This document shows positions 1 through 8,226 of a stretch of DNA of 64,000 nt, piece after piece. Origin of the DNA: Mycolicibacterium mengxianglii (GTDB lineage: Bacteria; Actinomycetota; Actinomycetes; Mycobacteriales; Mycobacteriaceae); NCBI RefSeq assembly GCF_015710575.1, contig NZ_CP065373.1:1736001-1800000 (forward strand), in the 5' to 3' direction. Numbering within the stretch: the stretch's first letter is position 1; each line of letters starts with the position of its first letter. The position numbers and the translations under genes were made by a program. The notes under the pieces are model-generated. The model had not been told where the DNA came from and did not search any database. It was given only the letters and a program-made list of their open reading frames with translations.

Positions 1-398
1 TCGGCGAACGACGCGGACGCGCGGCGGCGCATCTCCTTCTCATCCATGAAACCCAGATGGCCGACGACGCCCTTGCGCGCAATCTCGCGGCCCAAGAACA
101 CGTTCTGGACCGGATTGAGATGCGGAGCGAGGGCCAGATCCTGATAGACCACCTCGATGCCGAGCGCCTCGGCCTGACGCGGCGTCGACAGGTTCACCCG
201 TCGGCTCTCGAAATAGATGTCGCCGTCGTCGAGGTCGAGATTGCCCGACAGCGCCTTGATGAGCGTGGACTTGCCGGCACCGTTGTCGCCGATCAGCCCG
301 ACGACCTCGCCCGCGTTGACCTCGAAGTCGGCGCCGTCCAGCGCGCGGACGTGGCCGAAGCTGCGTGAGAGGCCGCGCGCCTCGAGAAGTGCAGTCAT
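1..398 (-). CDS. Sugar ABC transporter ATP-binding protein (partial, C-terminus off the window)
   Basis: This is the N-terminal 132 residues of a cytoplasmic ABC ATPase that powers uptake of a carbohydrate. The translation begins MTALLEARGLSRSFG, has a Walker A GDNGAGKST, and a Q-loop region VVYQDLALAPHLNPV followed by NVFLGRE. The phrase LAPHLNPVQNVFLGRE is typical of monosaccharide (CUT2: ribose/xylose/fructose) ATPases. The ATG at 396-398 overlaps the stop of the upstream isomerase gene (ATGA), so the two are translationally coupled. The rest of the transporter should lie to the left. The substrate cannot be read from this fragment. Confidence 0.9.
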   Translation of the reverse strand, partial: MTALLEARGLSRSFGHVRALDGADFEVNAGEVVGLIGDNGAGKSTLIKALSGNLDLDDGDIYFESRRVNLSTPRQAEALGIEVVYQDLALAPHLNPVQNVFLGREIARKGVVGHLGFMDEKEMRRRASASFA

Positions 399-1408
399 GC
401 TGCGCCTTTCGTGATCAGCGGCCAGGTGGTGCCCGGCCGGCAGACGAGTAACCTGACATCACCCTCGAGGCACCAGTCCCCGGCCGCGGCGGGGACCACA
501 AGGGTCTGTCCGCTCTGCAGGTCGAGGGGCGCGCTGCGGTCGGAGGACAGGGTTCCCGCACCTGCCACCACCACAGCGACGGCGAAGCCGGCCGCGACGG
601 CAGCGCCCGGTGCCAGCAGTTCCATCCGGAAGTACGGCGAGGCCTCGTCGGGCAGGACAGCCACCACGCCACTGCCGTCAGCTGCATGCCGGGTCAGCGC
701 AGTGACGTCGGTGAGGGCAGCGGACTCGACAGCGGACAGCGCCACGTGCTGATCGAGGCCCAGAAATACTTCGTCAGCAGAAGCAGCGGTATTGGTGCGC
801 TCCAACAGGATTGACTGATCAGTGGGTTCCTGTGCTTCCACGAGCAGCACGCCCGACCCGATGGCGTGCGGAGTGCCGCCCGGCACCAGGACGCCGTCGC
901 CCGGCCGAACCGGGATCCGGTGCATCAGGGCCAGCATTGCGGTGGCGTCCTGTGTGTCCACGAGCGCTGACAGCTCCGCCGGTTCGACCTCTTCCCGCCA
1001 ACCGACCCACACCGCAGCGCCCTCGTCGGCTTCCAGGACGTACCAGGCTTCGGTCTTGCCGTAGGCGCACCCCAGGTGCCGTGACGCGTAGGCCCGGGTC
1101 GGGTGCACGTGCACGGGAAGTCGCTGGCCGGCGTCGAGAAGTTTGACCAGCACGCCGGTGTCACCCGGCTCGCCGTCGTCACGCCCAAGCCAGCCCAGCG
1201 GATCTGCCAGCACCGCGTGGCGCAGCAGCGTGCCGTCGGCCAACGGAGCAGGCCCCAGGTGCGGCTCGCCGAAGCGCGCGACGGTGGCTCCCACCCATTC
1301 TTCGGGAGAGCGCTCACCGACTGAGGGGATGCCGCGCCAGGCGGACAACGCAGGTCCGCCCGCATACCAGTGCGGCACCACGTTGGGGGGCAGGAGTTGT
1401 GGCTGCAC
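395..1408 (-). CDS. Class I mannose-6-phosphate isomerase-like cupin
   Basis: Type I phosphomannose-isomerase-like metalloenzyme, expected to interconvert an aldose and a ketose phosphate in the cytoplasm. Counted from an upstream GTG at 1444, the zinc-site motifs are VHVHP (111-115) and GKTEAWYVL (129-137), followed by a second cupin histidine in GGTPHAIG and EAQEPTDQS. I chose GTG 1408 because AGGAGG lies 12 nt upstream; GTG 1444 (349 residues) has no visible ribosome site but cannot be excluded. It is first in a coupled pair with the sugar ABC ATPase and diverges from the LacI regulator, so it is probably induced by the transported sugar. True substrate unknown. Confidence 0.8.
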   Translation of the reverse strand: MQPQLLPPNVVPHWYAGGPALSAWRGIPSVGERSPEEWVGATVARFGEPHLGPAPLADGTLLRHAVLADPLGWLGRDDGEPGDTGVLVKLLDAGQRLPVHVHPTRAYASRHLGCAYGKTEAWYVLEADEGAAVWVGWREEVEPAELSALVDTQDATAMLALMHRIPVRPGDGVLVPGGTPHAIGSGVLLVEAQEPTDQSILLERTNTAASADEVFLGLDQHVALSAVESAALTDVTALTRHAADGSGVVAVLPDEASPYFRMELLAPGAAVAAGFAVAVVVAGAGTLSSDRSAPLDLQSGQTLVVPAAAGDWCLEGDVRLLVCRPGTTWPLITKGAA

Positions 1409-1476
1409 GGCTGTCCGGTGCCTCCTTTGTGTTACCTGGGTCACGTTCTGGGCCGACAGTACGCCACCGTCGCGGC

Positions 1477-1530
1477 TATGTCACCGGTGTCAGAGAACTT
1501 GTTCAAATCCGCTCTGACATCGGTGACATA
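1477..1530. promoter_or_regulatory. Two LacI-type operators in the divergent promoter region
   Basis: Two 19-bp arms, TATGTCACCGGTGTCAGAG (1477-1495) and CTCTGACATCGGTGACATA (1512-1530), form an inverted repeat with one mismatch around a 16-bp spacer. Each arm is itself an imperfect palindrome centred on CG (TGTCACCGGTGTCA; TGACATCGGTGACA), the shape of LacI-family operators. They sit between the isomerase/transporter operon and the lacI gene, so the regulator probably represses both. Binding is inferred. Confidence 0.7.
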
Positions 1531-1562
1531 CTTGCCGCTAACTCAGCGAGGAAGGCACGTCC

Positions 1563-2600
1563 ATGGCGACCATGCGCGACGTTGCGCACCGGGCAGGGGT
1601 GAGCGCCAAGACGGTCTCGCGGGTGGTCAACAACGACCGGTATGTGTCGGCCGACGTCCGCGAACGGGTCGAGCGCGCGATCAACGAACTGCAGTACGTG
1701 CCGAATTCGCTTGCCGTCACCTTCCGGGCCGGGCGCGACGCCGCCATCGGCATTGCCGTGCCCGGCGTCGCAGACCCGTTCTTCGCCAGCATCATTGGGG
1801 CGGTGGAACACGAGGCGAGTCGACGGGGTGTCGCGGTGATGGTGGCCAGTGTCGGGTGGGAACCGTCGCACGAAAAGCGGTCTATCGAGGCGGTGTTGAA
1901 GCGCCAGGTCGCCGGCATGATCATCTGCCCGGTGGGCGATGACATGTCGTATCTGCAGCCGTGGCAGGCCCGCACCCCGCTGGTGTTCGCCGACCGGGAA
2001 CCCGGCCGGCTCACCGCGGACGCCGTGGTGCAGGACGACGTCGGCGGGGGACAGGAGGCCACGCAGCATCTCATCGGCCACGGCCACCGCAACATTGCCT
2101 TCATCGGCGACGACAGTTGGCCCGGCCTGCGCCGACTCCAGGGCTGGCAACAGGCCCTCGACGATGCCGCACTGCCACCGCGCGACGACTTGGCGCACGT
2201 GGGCGAGGTCGACGTCGCCGCGCTGACCCCCGCACTGCAGCGGATGCTCCACGCACCCGACCCGCCGACCGCGGTGTTCTCCGCGAACGCGCGCTGTTCC
2301 ATTGCGGTACTCACAGTGCTTCGGTCCTTGGGGCGCACGGATGTCGGGCTGGTGGGTTTCGGCGACTTCCCGACCGCGGCAGTGCTGACCCCGGCGGTCA
2401 CCGTGATCCACCAGGACGGTGACGCGATGGGACGATTCGCCGTGGAGCGACTTTTCGCGCGGATAGATCAGCCCGGCCGCCGGCTCCGACGTCGAACCGT
2501 CCTGCCGGTGTCACTGGTGGCTCGCACGTCGTGCGCGTTGCCTGGGGAGCCCGCAGGGCACGGTGACTCCGCGGGGGAGTCCCGGTCTGCGGTCAGCTGA
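1563..2600 (+). CDS. LacI family transcriptional regulator
   Basis: A 345-residue DNA-binding repressor. The N-terminus carries the LacI helix-turn-helix with AGVSAKTVSRVVN and the hinge NELQYVPNSLA; the rest is a periplasmic-binding-protein-like effector domain (GIAVPGVADPFFASI, DVGLVGFGDFPTAAVL). The ATG follows AGGAAGG with good spacing. It diverges from the isomerase/ABC operon across two operator-like palindromes. The 3' end overlaps the convergent aldolase stop by 8 bp. The effector is presumably the sugar, or its phosphate, handled by this locus. Confidence 0.92.
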   Translation: MATMRDVAHRAGVSAKTVSRVVNNDRYVSADVRERVERAINELQYVPNSLAVTFRAGRDAAIGIAVPGVADPFFASIIGAVEHEASRRGVAVMVASVGWEPSHEKRSIEAVLKRQVAGMIICPVGDDMSYLQPWQARTPLVFADREPGRLTADAVVQDDVGGGQEATQHLIGHGHRNIAFIGDDSWPGLRRLQGWQQALDDAALPPRDDLAHVGEVDVAALTPALQRMLHAPDPPTAVFSANARCSIAVLTVLRSLGRTDVGLVGFGDFPTAAVLTPAVTVIHQDGDAMGRFAVERLFARIDQPGRRLRRRTVLPVSLVARTSCALPGEPAGHGDSAGESRSAVS

Positions 2601-3426
2601 TGACCGTGAGCAGTTCGGCGACGGCCTCGGTGATGGCTGCGCGCGCCGGGGCGAGGTATTTGCGTGGGTCGTGGACCGCGTCGTCGGAGGCCAGGTAGGC
2701 CCGCACCTGCTCGGTGAATCGGATGTTGAGCAGCGTGCCGACATTGATCTTGGTGAGACCGGCGCTGACGGCTTTGCGGAGGTCTTCCTCGGAGACACCG
2801 GAGGACCCATGCAGCACCAGGGGCACCGGGACGGCCGAGCGCAACCGGTCGATCAGATCGAAGTCCAGGCTCGCGACGCGCGTCGACATCGCATGTGAGC
2901 TGCCCACCGCGACGGCCAGTGCGTCGACGCCGGTGGCGCTGATGAACGCCGCCGCTTCCGCTGGGTCGGTCCGAACTCCGGGGGTGTGCGCATCACCCTT
3001 GCCGCCGACCCCGCCGAGCTCGGCTTCGAGAAACATGCCGCGTTGGTGCGCCCAGTCGGCCGCGGATGTCGTCGCGGCGACGTTGGCGTCGTAATCGAGC
3101 TTGCCGGCGTCGAACATCGCCGAACTCACCGCGGTGTCGGCAGCGGCATGCAGCAGCTCGATGTTCTCGATGTGGTCCAGGTGCACCGACGCTGCAATGG
3201 GGGCCTCGGCGGCCACCGCAGCTGCAGCGGCGACGATCGGGCGCAGCTGGTGCCGATGGAATTTCACCGCGTTCTCGCTGATCTGCAGGATCACCGGCCG
3301 ACCGGCTTGTGCGGCACCGTCCACGATGGCCTCGGCGTGCTCGAGGGTGATCACGTTGAACGCGGCCAAACCGGTGCCGGCCTGGTGTGCGGCGGCGACG
3401 AGATCGGCGGTGCGGGCGAGCGGCAT
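2593..3426 (-). CDS. Class II (zinc) fructose/tagatose-bisphosphate aldolase family protein
   Basis: A 277-residue class II aldolase expected to cleave a ketose (bis)phosphate to dihydroxyacetone phosphate and an aldehyde. Visible family residues are the D84-H85 pair in VHLDHIEN, the acidic EAELG segment (134-138), H178 in GSSHAM and H206 in LVLHGSSG; KINVGT (226-231) lies in the phosphate-binding end of the barrel. GGAGGG precedes the ATG. It is transcribed away from the FGGY kinase operon. With two sugar kinases nearby, it most likely performs the last step of a ketose catabolic path. Whether it is fructose-, tagatose- or another ketose-specific cannot be decided. Confidence 0.88.
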   Translation of the reverse strand: MPLARTADLVAAAHQAGTGLAAFNVITLEHAEAIVDGAAQAGRPVILQISENAVKFHRHQLRPIVAAAAAVAAEAPIAASVHLDHIENIELLHAAADTAVSSAMFDAGKLDYDANVAATTSAADWAHQRGMFLEAELGGVGGKGDAHTPGVRTDPAEAAAFISATGVDALAVAVGSSHAMSTRVASLDFDLIDRLRSAVPVPLVLHGSSGVSEEDLRKAVSAGLTKINVGTLLNIRFTEQVRAYLASDDAVHDPRKYLAPARAAITEAVAELLTVIS

Positions 3427-3455
3427 TTATCTGTCCCTCCGGGGGATGGCGTCTC

Positions 3456-3530
3456 TTGACAAACTCGCAACGAAATACAACCCTATCCATCAATATCCAA
3501 GCAGGCAAGGTCGCACAGCCAAGGATCCAG
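3456..3530 (+). promoter_or_regulatory. Promoter region of the kinase-DeoR-PfkB operon
   Basis: TTGACA at 3456-3461 matches a sigma-70 -35 box; AT-richer sequence follows (CGAAATACAACC, then TATCCA) but no -10 box sits at ideal spacing. A CGAAA motif at 3471-3475 resembles elements bound by DeoR-family proteins, and a DeoR regulator is encoded in the operon. Weak, based on motifs only. Confidence 0.35.
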
Positions 3531-4859
3531 ATGAGCACCACCTTCTACGTCGGCCTCGATGTCGGTACCAAAACCAGCAAGGCCGTCGTCTACACCGAAG
3601 CAGGTGAACCGGTTGCGACGGGCCGGGCCGACACCCCGTGGTCGTTTGTGCCCACCGGCGCTGAGCTCGACGCCAACGAGTTGCTCGAGGCCACGAAAAC
3701 TGCTGTGGCGCAAGCCTTGGCGGACTGCCCCGAGGGGCGCGTCGCCGGCATGGGGGTGACCAGCATGGCCGAATCGGGGGTGCTCCTCGACGGCGCCGGT
3801 CAGCCGCTCGCGCCGGTGATCGCCTGGCACGACACCCGCGACCACCTCGAGCTGGAGAACCTCGGGCAGGCCGTCACCGCATACGACTTCGCCGCGACGA
3901 CCGGACTGCCCTTCCGGCAGCAGTGGTCGCTGACCAAACACCGCTGGCTTGTGGACAACGTCCCGGCTGCCCGTCAGGCGGTACGCCGGCTCAACGTCGC
4001 CGAGTGGATCGTGCGCGGGCTGGGCGGCGACGAAGCCACCGAGCAATCGCTGGCCTCGCGGACCGGCTGGCTGCGGTTGGCGCAGCGCTCCTGGTGGACG
4101 GACACCCTGGAGTGGTCGGGCGCCGCCGAACGCCTGATGCCGCAATTGGTCACGGCGGGAACGCCGTTGGGCCGGGTGAGCGCCGATGCCGGCGTGCCGC
4201 GACTGACCGGGGCGGTACTGACCCTGGCAGGCCACGATCACCAGGCGGCTGTGGTGGGCGCAGGCGCCGACGGGCCGGGCGACGAATTGGATTCCTGCGG
4301 CACCGCCGAAGCCTTGGTGCGCACCATCGCCCCCGGGCTGTCGCCGAACGTGGTCGCCGAACTCGCCGAGGCCGGTATCACCACAGGTTGGCATGCGGTG
4401 GCCGACCATTGGTGCTTGCTGGGTGCCACCCAGGGTGGATTGGCGTTACAACGAATCCTCGCGTTGCTCGGCAAGGACAGGGCCGATCTTCCGGAACTCG
4501 ACGCCGAAGCGATCGCGCTCACCGCACCTGCGATCCAGGTAGCGGCACCACCATTCGGCAGATTGGATGTCCTCGGCGTCGCCGACGGCGACGGCCCCGC
4601 CCACCTGTGGCGGGCGGCGTTGGAAGCGGTGACCGACCAGGCCGGCGAGATCCACGATGCGATGAGCGCCGTCAGCGGGCCGCACCGGACGCTGGTCGTC
4701 ACCGGCGGCTGGTCGCGCAGCGAAGGCCTACTCGCGGTCAAGCGTCGCCGCTTCGGCGATCTCGTCCGGGCCGAGGCCGCCGAAGCCGGCGCCCGGGGAG
4801 CCGCCCTGCTGGCGGCCAAAGCCGCCGCTGCCGCGGCACCCGTCGGTGGGTCCTCATGA
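3531..4859 (+). CDS. FGGY family carbohydrate kinase
   Basis: A 442-residue ATP-dependent sugar or polyol kinase. The N-terminal phosphate-binding loop is GLDVGTKTSK (8-17) with D10, the sugar-contact region contains AWHDTRD, and the C-terminal adenosine-binding motif is VVTGGWSRS. It is a little shorter than typical xylulokinases or gluconokinases. ATG 3531 is preceded by AAGGA. The stop overlaps the DeoR gene start (ATGA). With the PfkB kinase at 5653 and the divergent class II aldolase, it suggests successive phosphorylation of a ketose to a bisphosphate and its cleavage. Substrate not determined. Confidence 0.88.
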   Translation: MSTTFYVGLDVGTKTSKAVVYTEAGEPVATGRADTPWSFVPTGAELDANELLEATKTAVAQALADCPEGRVAGMGVTSMAESGVLLDGAGQPLAPVIAWHDTRDHLELENLGQAVTAYDFAATTGLPFRQQWSLTKHRWLVDNVPAARQAVRRLNVAEWIVRGLGGDEATEQSLASRTGWLRLAQRSWWTDTLEWSGAAERLMPQLVTAGTPLGRVSADAGVPRLTGAVLTLAGHDHQAAVVGAGADGPGDELDSCGTAEALVRTIAPGLSPNVVAELAEAGITTGWHAVADHWCLLGATQGGLALQRILALLGKDRADLPELDAEAIALTAPAIQVAAPPFGRLDVLGVADGDGPAHLWRAALEAVTDQAGEIHDAMSAVSGPHRTLVVTGGWSRSEGLLAVKRRRFGDLVRAEAAEAGARGAALLAAKAAAAAAPVGGSS

Positions 4860-5656
4860 CCGATATCGCCACGGCGGCCGACCCCGGGAACACCAAACCC
4901 TTTGCCGATCAACGCAAGAACCTCATCCTCGAACGGATCACGAGCAGCGGCCGTATCGATGCGGTACAGGTCGCCGACGAGCTGGGGGTCACCGGTGAGA
5001 CGATCCGCAAAGACCTGATCGCGCTCGAACGCCAGGGGTTGCTGCGCCGAGTTCACGGCGGCGCTGTGCCGGTGCAGTCGCTGTCTTTTGAGCCGGCAGT
5101 GGAGACCCGCCAACAGTTCGCCTCAGAGAAGACACGCATCGCCCAGGCTGCCTTGCAGCACTTGCCTAATCAGGGCTCCGTGCTGATCGACGCGGGGTCG
5201 ACCACCGCCAAACTCGTCGAGCTGTTCCCCGGTGACCGCGACCTCACCGTCTACACCAACACCGTGCCGTTGGCGATGGCTTTGTTGACCCGGCCCCGCC
5301 TGACCGTGTTCACCCTCGGTGGCCGGCTGCGCACCAAGACCTTCGCCGAAGTCGACGACTGGGCGTTGCGGGCGCTGGCCGAAATCAACGTCGACGTGGC
5401 CTTTCTGGGCACCAACGGCATCTCGCTGACGCGGGGGCTGACCACGCCGGACCCGGCCGAAGCGGCCGTGAAGAGGCGCATGCTGGAAGCCTCGGCCAAG
5501 CGGGTGCTGCTGGCAGACAGAAGCAAGTTCGGTGCCGTCAAGGGAACCAAGCACGCCGACCTCGGCGACATCGACGTGCTGATCACCGACGACGGGCTGA
5601 CCGACGACCAATGCGCCCAATTACGCTCCGCCGGAATCGATGTGGAGCGTACGTGA
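4856..5656 (+). CDS. DeoR family transcriptional regulator
   Basis: A 266-residue repressor. The DeoR winged helix-turn-helix spans roughly residues 36-56 (VADELGVTGETIRKDL) and is followed by the family phrase GLLRRVHGGAV (61-71). The C-terminal sugar-phosphate-sensing domain contains DAGSTTAKLVE, FLGTNGIS and the usual ADRSKFG. The start lies in an ATGA overlap with the kinase and the stop in a GTGA overlap with the PfkB kinase, so the three genes are one translational unit. It probably senses the phosphorylated intermediate made by the flanking kinases. Confidence 0.92.
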   Translation: MTDIATAADPGNTKPFADQRKNLILERITSSGRIDAVQVADELGVTGETIRKDLIALERQGLLRRVHGGAVPVQSLSFEPAVETRQQFASEKTRIAQAALQHLPNQGSVLIDAGSTTAKLVELFPGDRDLTVYTNTVPLAMALLTRPRLTVFTLGGRLRTKTFAEVDDWALRALAEINVDVAFLGTNGISLTRGLTTPDPAEAAVKRRMLEASAKRVLLADRSKFGAVKGTKHADLGDIDVLITDDGLTDDQCAQLRSAGIDVERT

Positions 5657-6594
5657 TCGTCACCGTGACGCCCAATCCCAGCGTCGACCGCACCGTCTTC
5701 CTGGACGAGTTGACCCTGGGCGCGGTCAACCGCAGCCGGCGAGCGCGGAGTGAACCCAGCGGCAAGGGCGTCAACGTCGCCCTGGCTCTGCATGCTCATG
5801 GGGTTCCGGTGCGGGCGGTGCTCACCGCGGGGGGACCCGTGGGCACCCAGCTGCGTCAGCTGCTCGACGACGCTGGGTTGAGCACCGTGGTGGTGCCCAT
5901 CGACGGCGACATTCGCAGCAATATCAGCCTGACGCAGCCCGACGGCACCGTCACCAAGATCAATGAGCCCGGTCCATGCGCGAGCGCCGACGAACACGGC
6001 CGGCTGTTCGCCGCGGTCGAAGGGCAACTGACAGGGGCCAGCTGGCTGGTATGCGCCGGCAGTCTGCCCGAAGGGTTTCCGGACCAGTGGTACGGCGACC
6101 TCGTCGCTCTGGGCGTCGCCCGGGGCGTGCCCGTCGCGATCGACAGCTCGGGAGAACCGCTGTCCCAAAGCCTCTCTGCGAAGCCAGCTTTGGCGAAACC
6201 GAACCTGAAGGAACTGGCCGACCTAACCGAGACGGCCCCGACGACCCTGGGGGAGGTGATCGACGCCGCGCACGAGGTACGGCGCCGGGGGGCCCAGGCG
6301 GTGCTGGTCAGCCTCGGCGCCGACGGAGCAATCCTCGTCGACGCTGATGGCGAACTCTGGGGGCAGGCCCCCGTCAGCAGGGTGGTGAGCCCGGTCGGCG
6401 CGGGCGACGCCATGCTCGCGGGTTATCTCAGCTGCCGCGGTGACCGCGCCCAGGCACTCGCCGCCGCCCTGCAGTGGGGTGCTGCCGCGGTGCAGCATGA
6501 GGGCACGCTGCTCAAGCGGATCACGACGCACGCCGAGGTGTCGATCACCGATGCGGTGGATCCGGCCCGGCAGTTGCGCGATGCCGAACCCTAG
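5653..6594 (+). CDS. 1-phosphofructokinase-type PfkB sugar kinase
   Basis: A 313-residue ribokinase-fold enzyme of the FruK/LacC subgroup, expected to phosphorylate a ketose monophosphate to the bisphosphate. Subgroup signatures are TPNPSVDRT (6-14) and PSGKGVNVA near the N-terminus, LAKPNLKEL in the middle, and the catalytic anion-hole motif GAGDAMLAGY near the C-terminus. The GTG start overlaps the deoR stop. The substrate could be fructose-1-P, tagatose-6-P or a related ester; the aldolase at 2593 would use the product. Confidence 0.88.
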   Translation: MIVTVTPNPSVDRTVFLDELTLGAVNRSRRARSEPSGKGVNVALALHAHGVPVRAVLTAGGPVGTQLRQLLDDAGLSTVVVPIDGDIRSNISLTQPDGTVTKINEPGPCASADEHGRLFAAVEGQLTGASWLVCAGSLPEGFPDQWYGDLVALGVARGVPVAIDSSGEPLSQSLSAKPALAKPNLKELADLTETAPTTLGEVIDAAHEVRRRGAQAVLVSLGADGAILVDADGELWGQAPVSRVVSPVGAGDAMLAGYLSCRGDRAQALAAALQWGAAAVQHEGTLLKRITTHAEVSITDAVDPARQLRDAEP

Positions 6595-6708
6595 ACGTCC
6601 GCCACCACCGAGGAAGTCGCCGCGGTGATCACTTTCCTGTCGTCGCGCGACGCGGGTTATCTCACCGGGACCACCGTGGATATCAACGGCGGCAGCCACA
6701 TTCATTAG
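6595..6708 (+). pseudogene. C-terminal remnant of a short-chain dehydrogenase
   Basis: Immediately after the PfkB stop (TAG 6592-6594), and in the same frame, 37 codons read like the end of an SDR: EEVAAVITFLSSRDAGYLTG followed by TTVDINGGSHIH and a stop at 6706-6708. This matches the usual SDR C-terminus (AxxVxFLxSxxAxYxTGxxxxVDGG). No start codon, Rossmann motif or YxxxK is present, so this is a deletion relic of a sugar/polyol dehydrogenase that once closed the operon. Confidence 0.8.
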
Positions 6709-6731
6709 CGTCGTCACGGTGTCTGACGACG
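6709..6731. terminator. Weak hairpin between convergent transcription units
   Basis: CGTCGTCA (6709-6716) and TGACGACG (6724-6731) form a perfect 8-bp stem with a 7-nt loop, followed by GTTCTTC. It lies after the SDR remnant and just past the end of the convergent YeaQ-type gene, where a terminator for either unit would be expected. There is no real U-tract. Confidence 0.35.
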
Positions 6732-6775
6732 GTTCTTCGGGTGGTCTGGCGGACCGGTTCGTAAAGGCAACCAGC

Positions 6776-7048
6776 TCAATGGGTTCGGCTGCGGCCCATG
6801 ACGGCCTTGACGATGAACAGCAGGACCACTGCGCCCAGCAGGCACGTGATGAAGCTGAAGATCAAGCCTCCGCCGTTGACGTCGACCCCGAACAGGCGCA
6901 GCAGGAACCCGCCGATCAGGCCGCCGATGATACCCACGACGATGTTGAGCATGAGGCCCATCCGCTCGTCGGTGTTCATGATTTTGCTCCCGATCCAGCC
7001 GGCGAGCCCGCCGATGATGATCCAGCCGATGATGCCGAGTCCAAGCAT
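6776..7048 (-). CDS. GlsB/YeaQ/YmgE family stress-response membrane protein
   Basis: A 90-residue transglycosylase-associated-type inner-membrane protein with three hydrophobic segments rich in Gly (IIGWIIIGGLAGWIGSKI; IVVGIIGGLIGGFLLRLFG; FSFITCLLGAVVLLFIVKAV). The ATG is preceded by AAGGAAA. It is 39 nt downstream of the last Asp23-operon gene on the same strand, so it is probably the final gene of that operon; YeaQ/GlsB proteins often accompany Gls24/Asp23 stress genes. Exact function unknown. Confidence 0.85.
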   Translation of the reverse strand: MLGLGIIGWIIIGGLAGWIGSKIMNTDERMGLMLNIVVGIIGGLIGGFLLRLFGVDVNGGGLIFSFITCLLGAVVLLFIVKAVMGRSRTH

Positions 7049-7087
7049 GATCTTTTCCTTTGGTTGCGGTTTGCCGAGCGCAGTGTG

Positions 7088-7657
7088 TCAGTTCAATCGT
7101 CGAACGCGCGGGTTGGTTGTCTTAACACGAATACGGGTGCGGGTTGCGATGGAGTCATCGCCGATCATGGTGATCGCCTCGCAACACACCTGGTCGGCGG
7201 CGGCAGTGGCGGCAGCGATGTCGTGGACGGACTCGGTGGTAGCGGTGATGTCGATGGTGCGGCGCCCGCGGTCGACGATGGCGGTGGCTTTCGCCGAGCG
7301 CACACTCGGGTTCAGCTCGAGGCGGCGCGATGCGGCCGAGGCGATCGCACTCAGATCGGTGGTCAAGCTCCCGTGGACTCCGCTGCCGGGCAACGCCGCA
7401 GTGTGGGCGCGGGGGGCCATCGAGTGGCTCGCGAGCCACCGCATACCGAGCAGCACCAGCGCGATACCGGCTGCGGTGACTGCCCACGGCCACCACCACG
7501 ACCGCACCGATAACGCCAAGCCCGGCGCGGTGATGAACTCGGGAATCCCGTTGAACCAGGCCGAGTTCCAGATGAACACCCCAACCCCTACCAGAACGAG
7601 GACAAGACCCACGATGATGGCGGCCGTGCGGTCCAGCACGGTCGCTGGGCGGCTCAC
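7088..7657 (-). CDS. DUF6286-type Asp23-associated membrane protein (second copy)
   Basis: A 189-residue protein with two N-terminal transmembrane helices (IIVGLVLVLVGVGVFIW and WPWAVTAAGIALVLLGMRWL) and a C-terminal soluble domain of Asp23/Gls24-like character (VRSAKATAIVDRGRRTIDIT). The GTG start at 7655-7657 lies in a GTGA overlap with the upstream paralogue, which fixes the start. It resembles its neighbour at 7654-8226 in length and layout, suggesting a duplicated pair that anchors Asp23-like domains to the membrane. Family assignment is from recognition. Confidence 0.75.
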   Translation of the reverse strand: MSRPATVLDRTAAIIVGLVLVLVGVGVFIWNSAWFNGIPEFITAPGLALSVRSWWWPWAVTAAGIALVLLGMRWLASHSMAPRAHTAALPGSGVHGSLTTDLSAIASAASRRLELNPSVRSAKATAIVDRGRRTIDITATTESVHDIAAATAAADQVCCEAITMIGDDSIATRTRIRVKTTNPRVRRLN

Positions 7658-8226
7658 GAGACGCTCTCGGAGCGGGTGTGGACGACGATCTTGGCAGGGC
7701 TGGCCAGAATCCCGAGGGCGGATCCGACAGCGTGGGAAACAGCCTCTTTGGCGGTCGCGGCGTCCTGTCCGGTGGTGCGGGCGCGCACGGTGACGGTCCG
7801 GCCCTTCGACTCCGCTCGAGCGTGGGTGACCCCCGGGACAGTCTGGGCGGCCGATTCCGCGATTCGGGCGACGTCGCGGTTGCGGATCAGGATGGTGGTT
7901 CGTCCCCTCAACGGGACGGCGGTGGTACGGGAAGGTTTGACCGCGATGAACAGAACGACCAGGCCGAGCAGGAGTGCGAGGATTGCCACGGGATACATCC
8001 AGTCGTCGAAGCCCAGCCCGTCGAGCCAGTTGACCGCGTTGGCGGTCCACATCGAGCCCTCGAGCCACCCGGCGGAGACGATTCCGTCCCGGATGCCGAC
8101 GACTCCGGCAGCCACGAGCAACAGACCGAGAAGCACACCGAGATAGGTCGCCGGGGCCGGCGCACGTGGGATATGTGCTGGTGCCGGGGTGAGTGTGGCC
8201 TCCGTGGGGCCGGCCGTGGTGGTCAT
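7654..8226 (-). CDS. DUF6286-type Asp23-associated membrane protein (first copy)
   Basis: A 190-residue protein with two membrane helices (YLGVLLGLLLVAAGVVGI; YPVAILALLLGLVVLFIAV) separated by a Trp-rich loop, then a cytoplasmic domain (TTILIRNRDVARIAESAAQ, VPGVTHARAESKGRTVTVR) resembling the small beta/alpha fold of Asp23/Gls24. Start and stop are both in 4-bp overlaps with neighbours. Likely a membrane-bound partner of the Asp23 proteins in envelope-stress tolerance. Biochemical activity unknown. Confidence 0.75.
   Translation of the reverse strand: MTTTAGPTEATLTPAPAHIPRAPAPATYLGVLLGLLLVAAGVVGIRDGIVSAGWLEGSMWTANAVNWLDGLGFDDWMYPVAILALLLGLVVLFIAVKPSRTTAVPLRGRTTILIRNRDVARIAESAAQTVPGVTHARAESKGRTVTVRARTTGQDAATAKEAVSHAVGSALGILASPAKIVVHTRSESVS

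Noticed and set aside
1501..1510. GTTCAAATCC, resembling a tRNA T-loop
   Set aside because: Flanking bases do not form a T stem, and there is no acceptor, D or anticodon arm around it; it is the spacer between two operators.
6719..7513. Plus-strand acidic frame opposite the YeaQ and DUF6286 genes
   Set aside because: Asp/Glu-rich translation with no domain; antisense of genuine overlapping genes.
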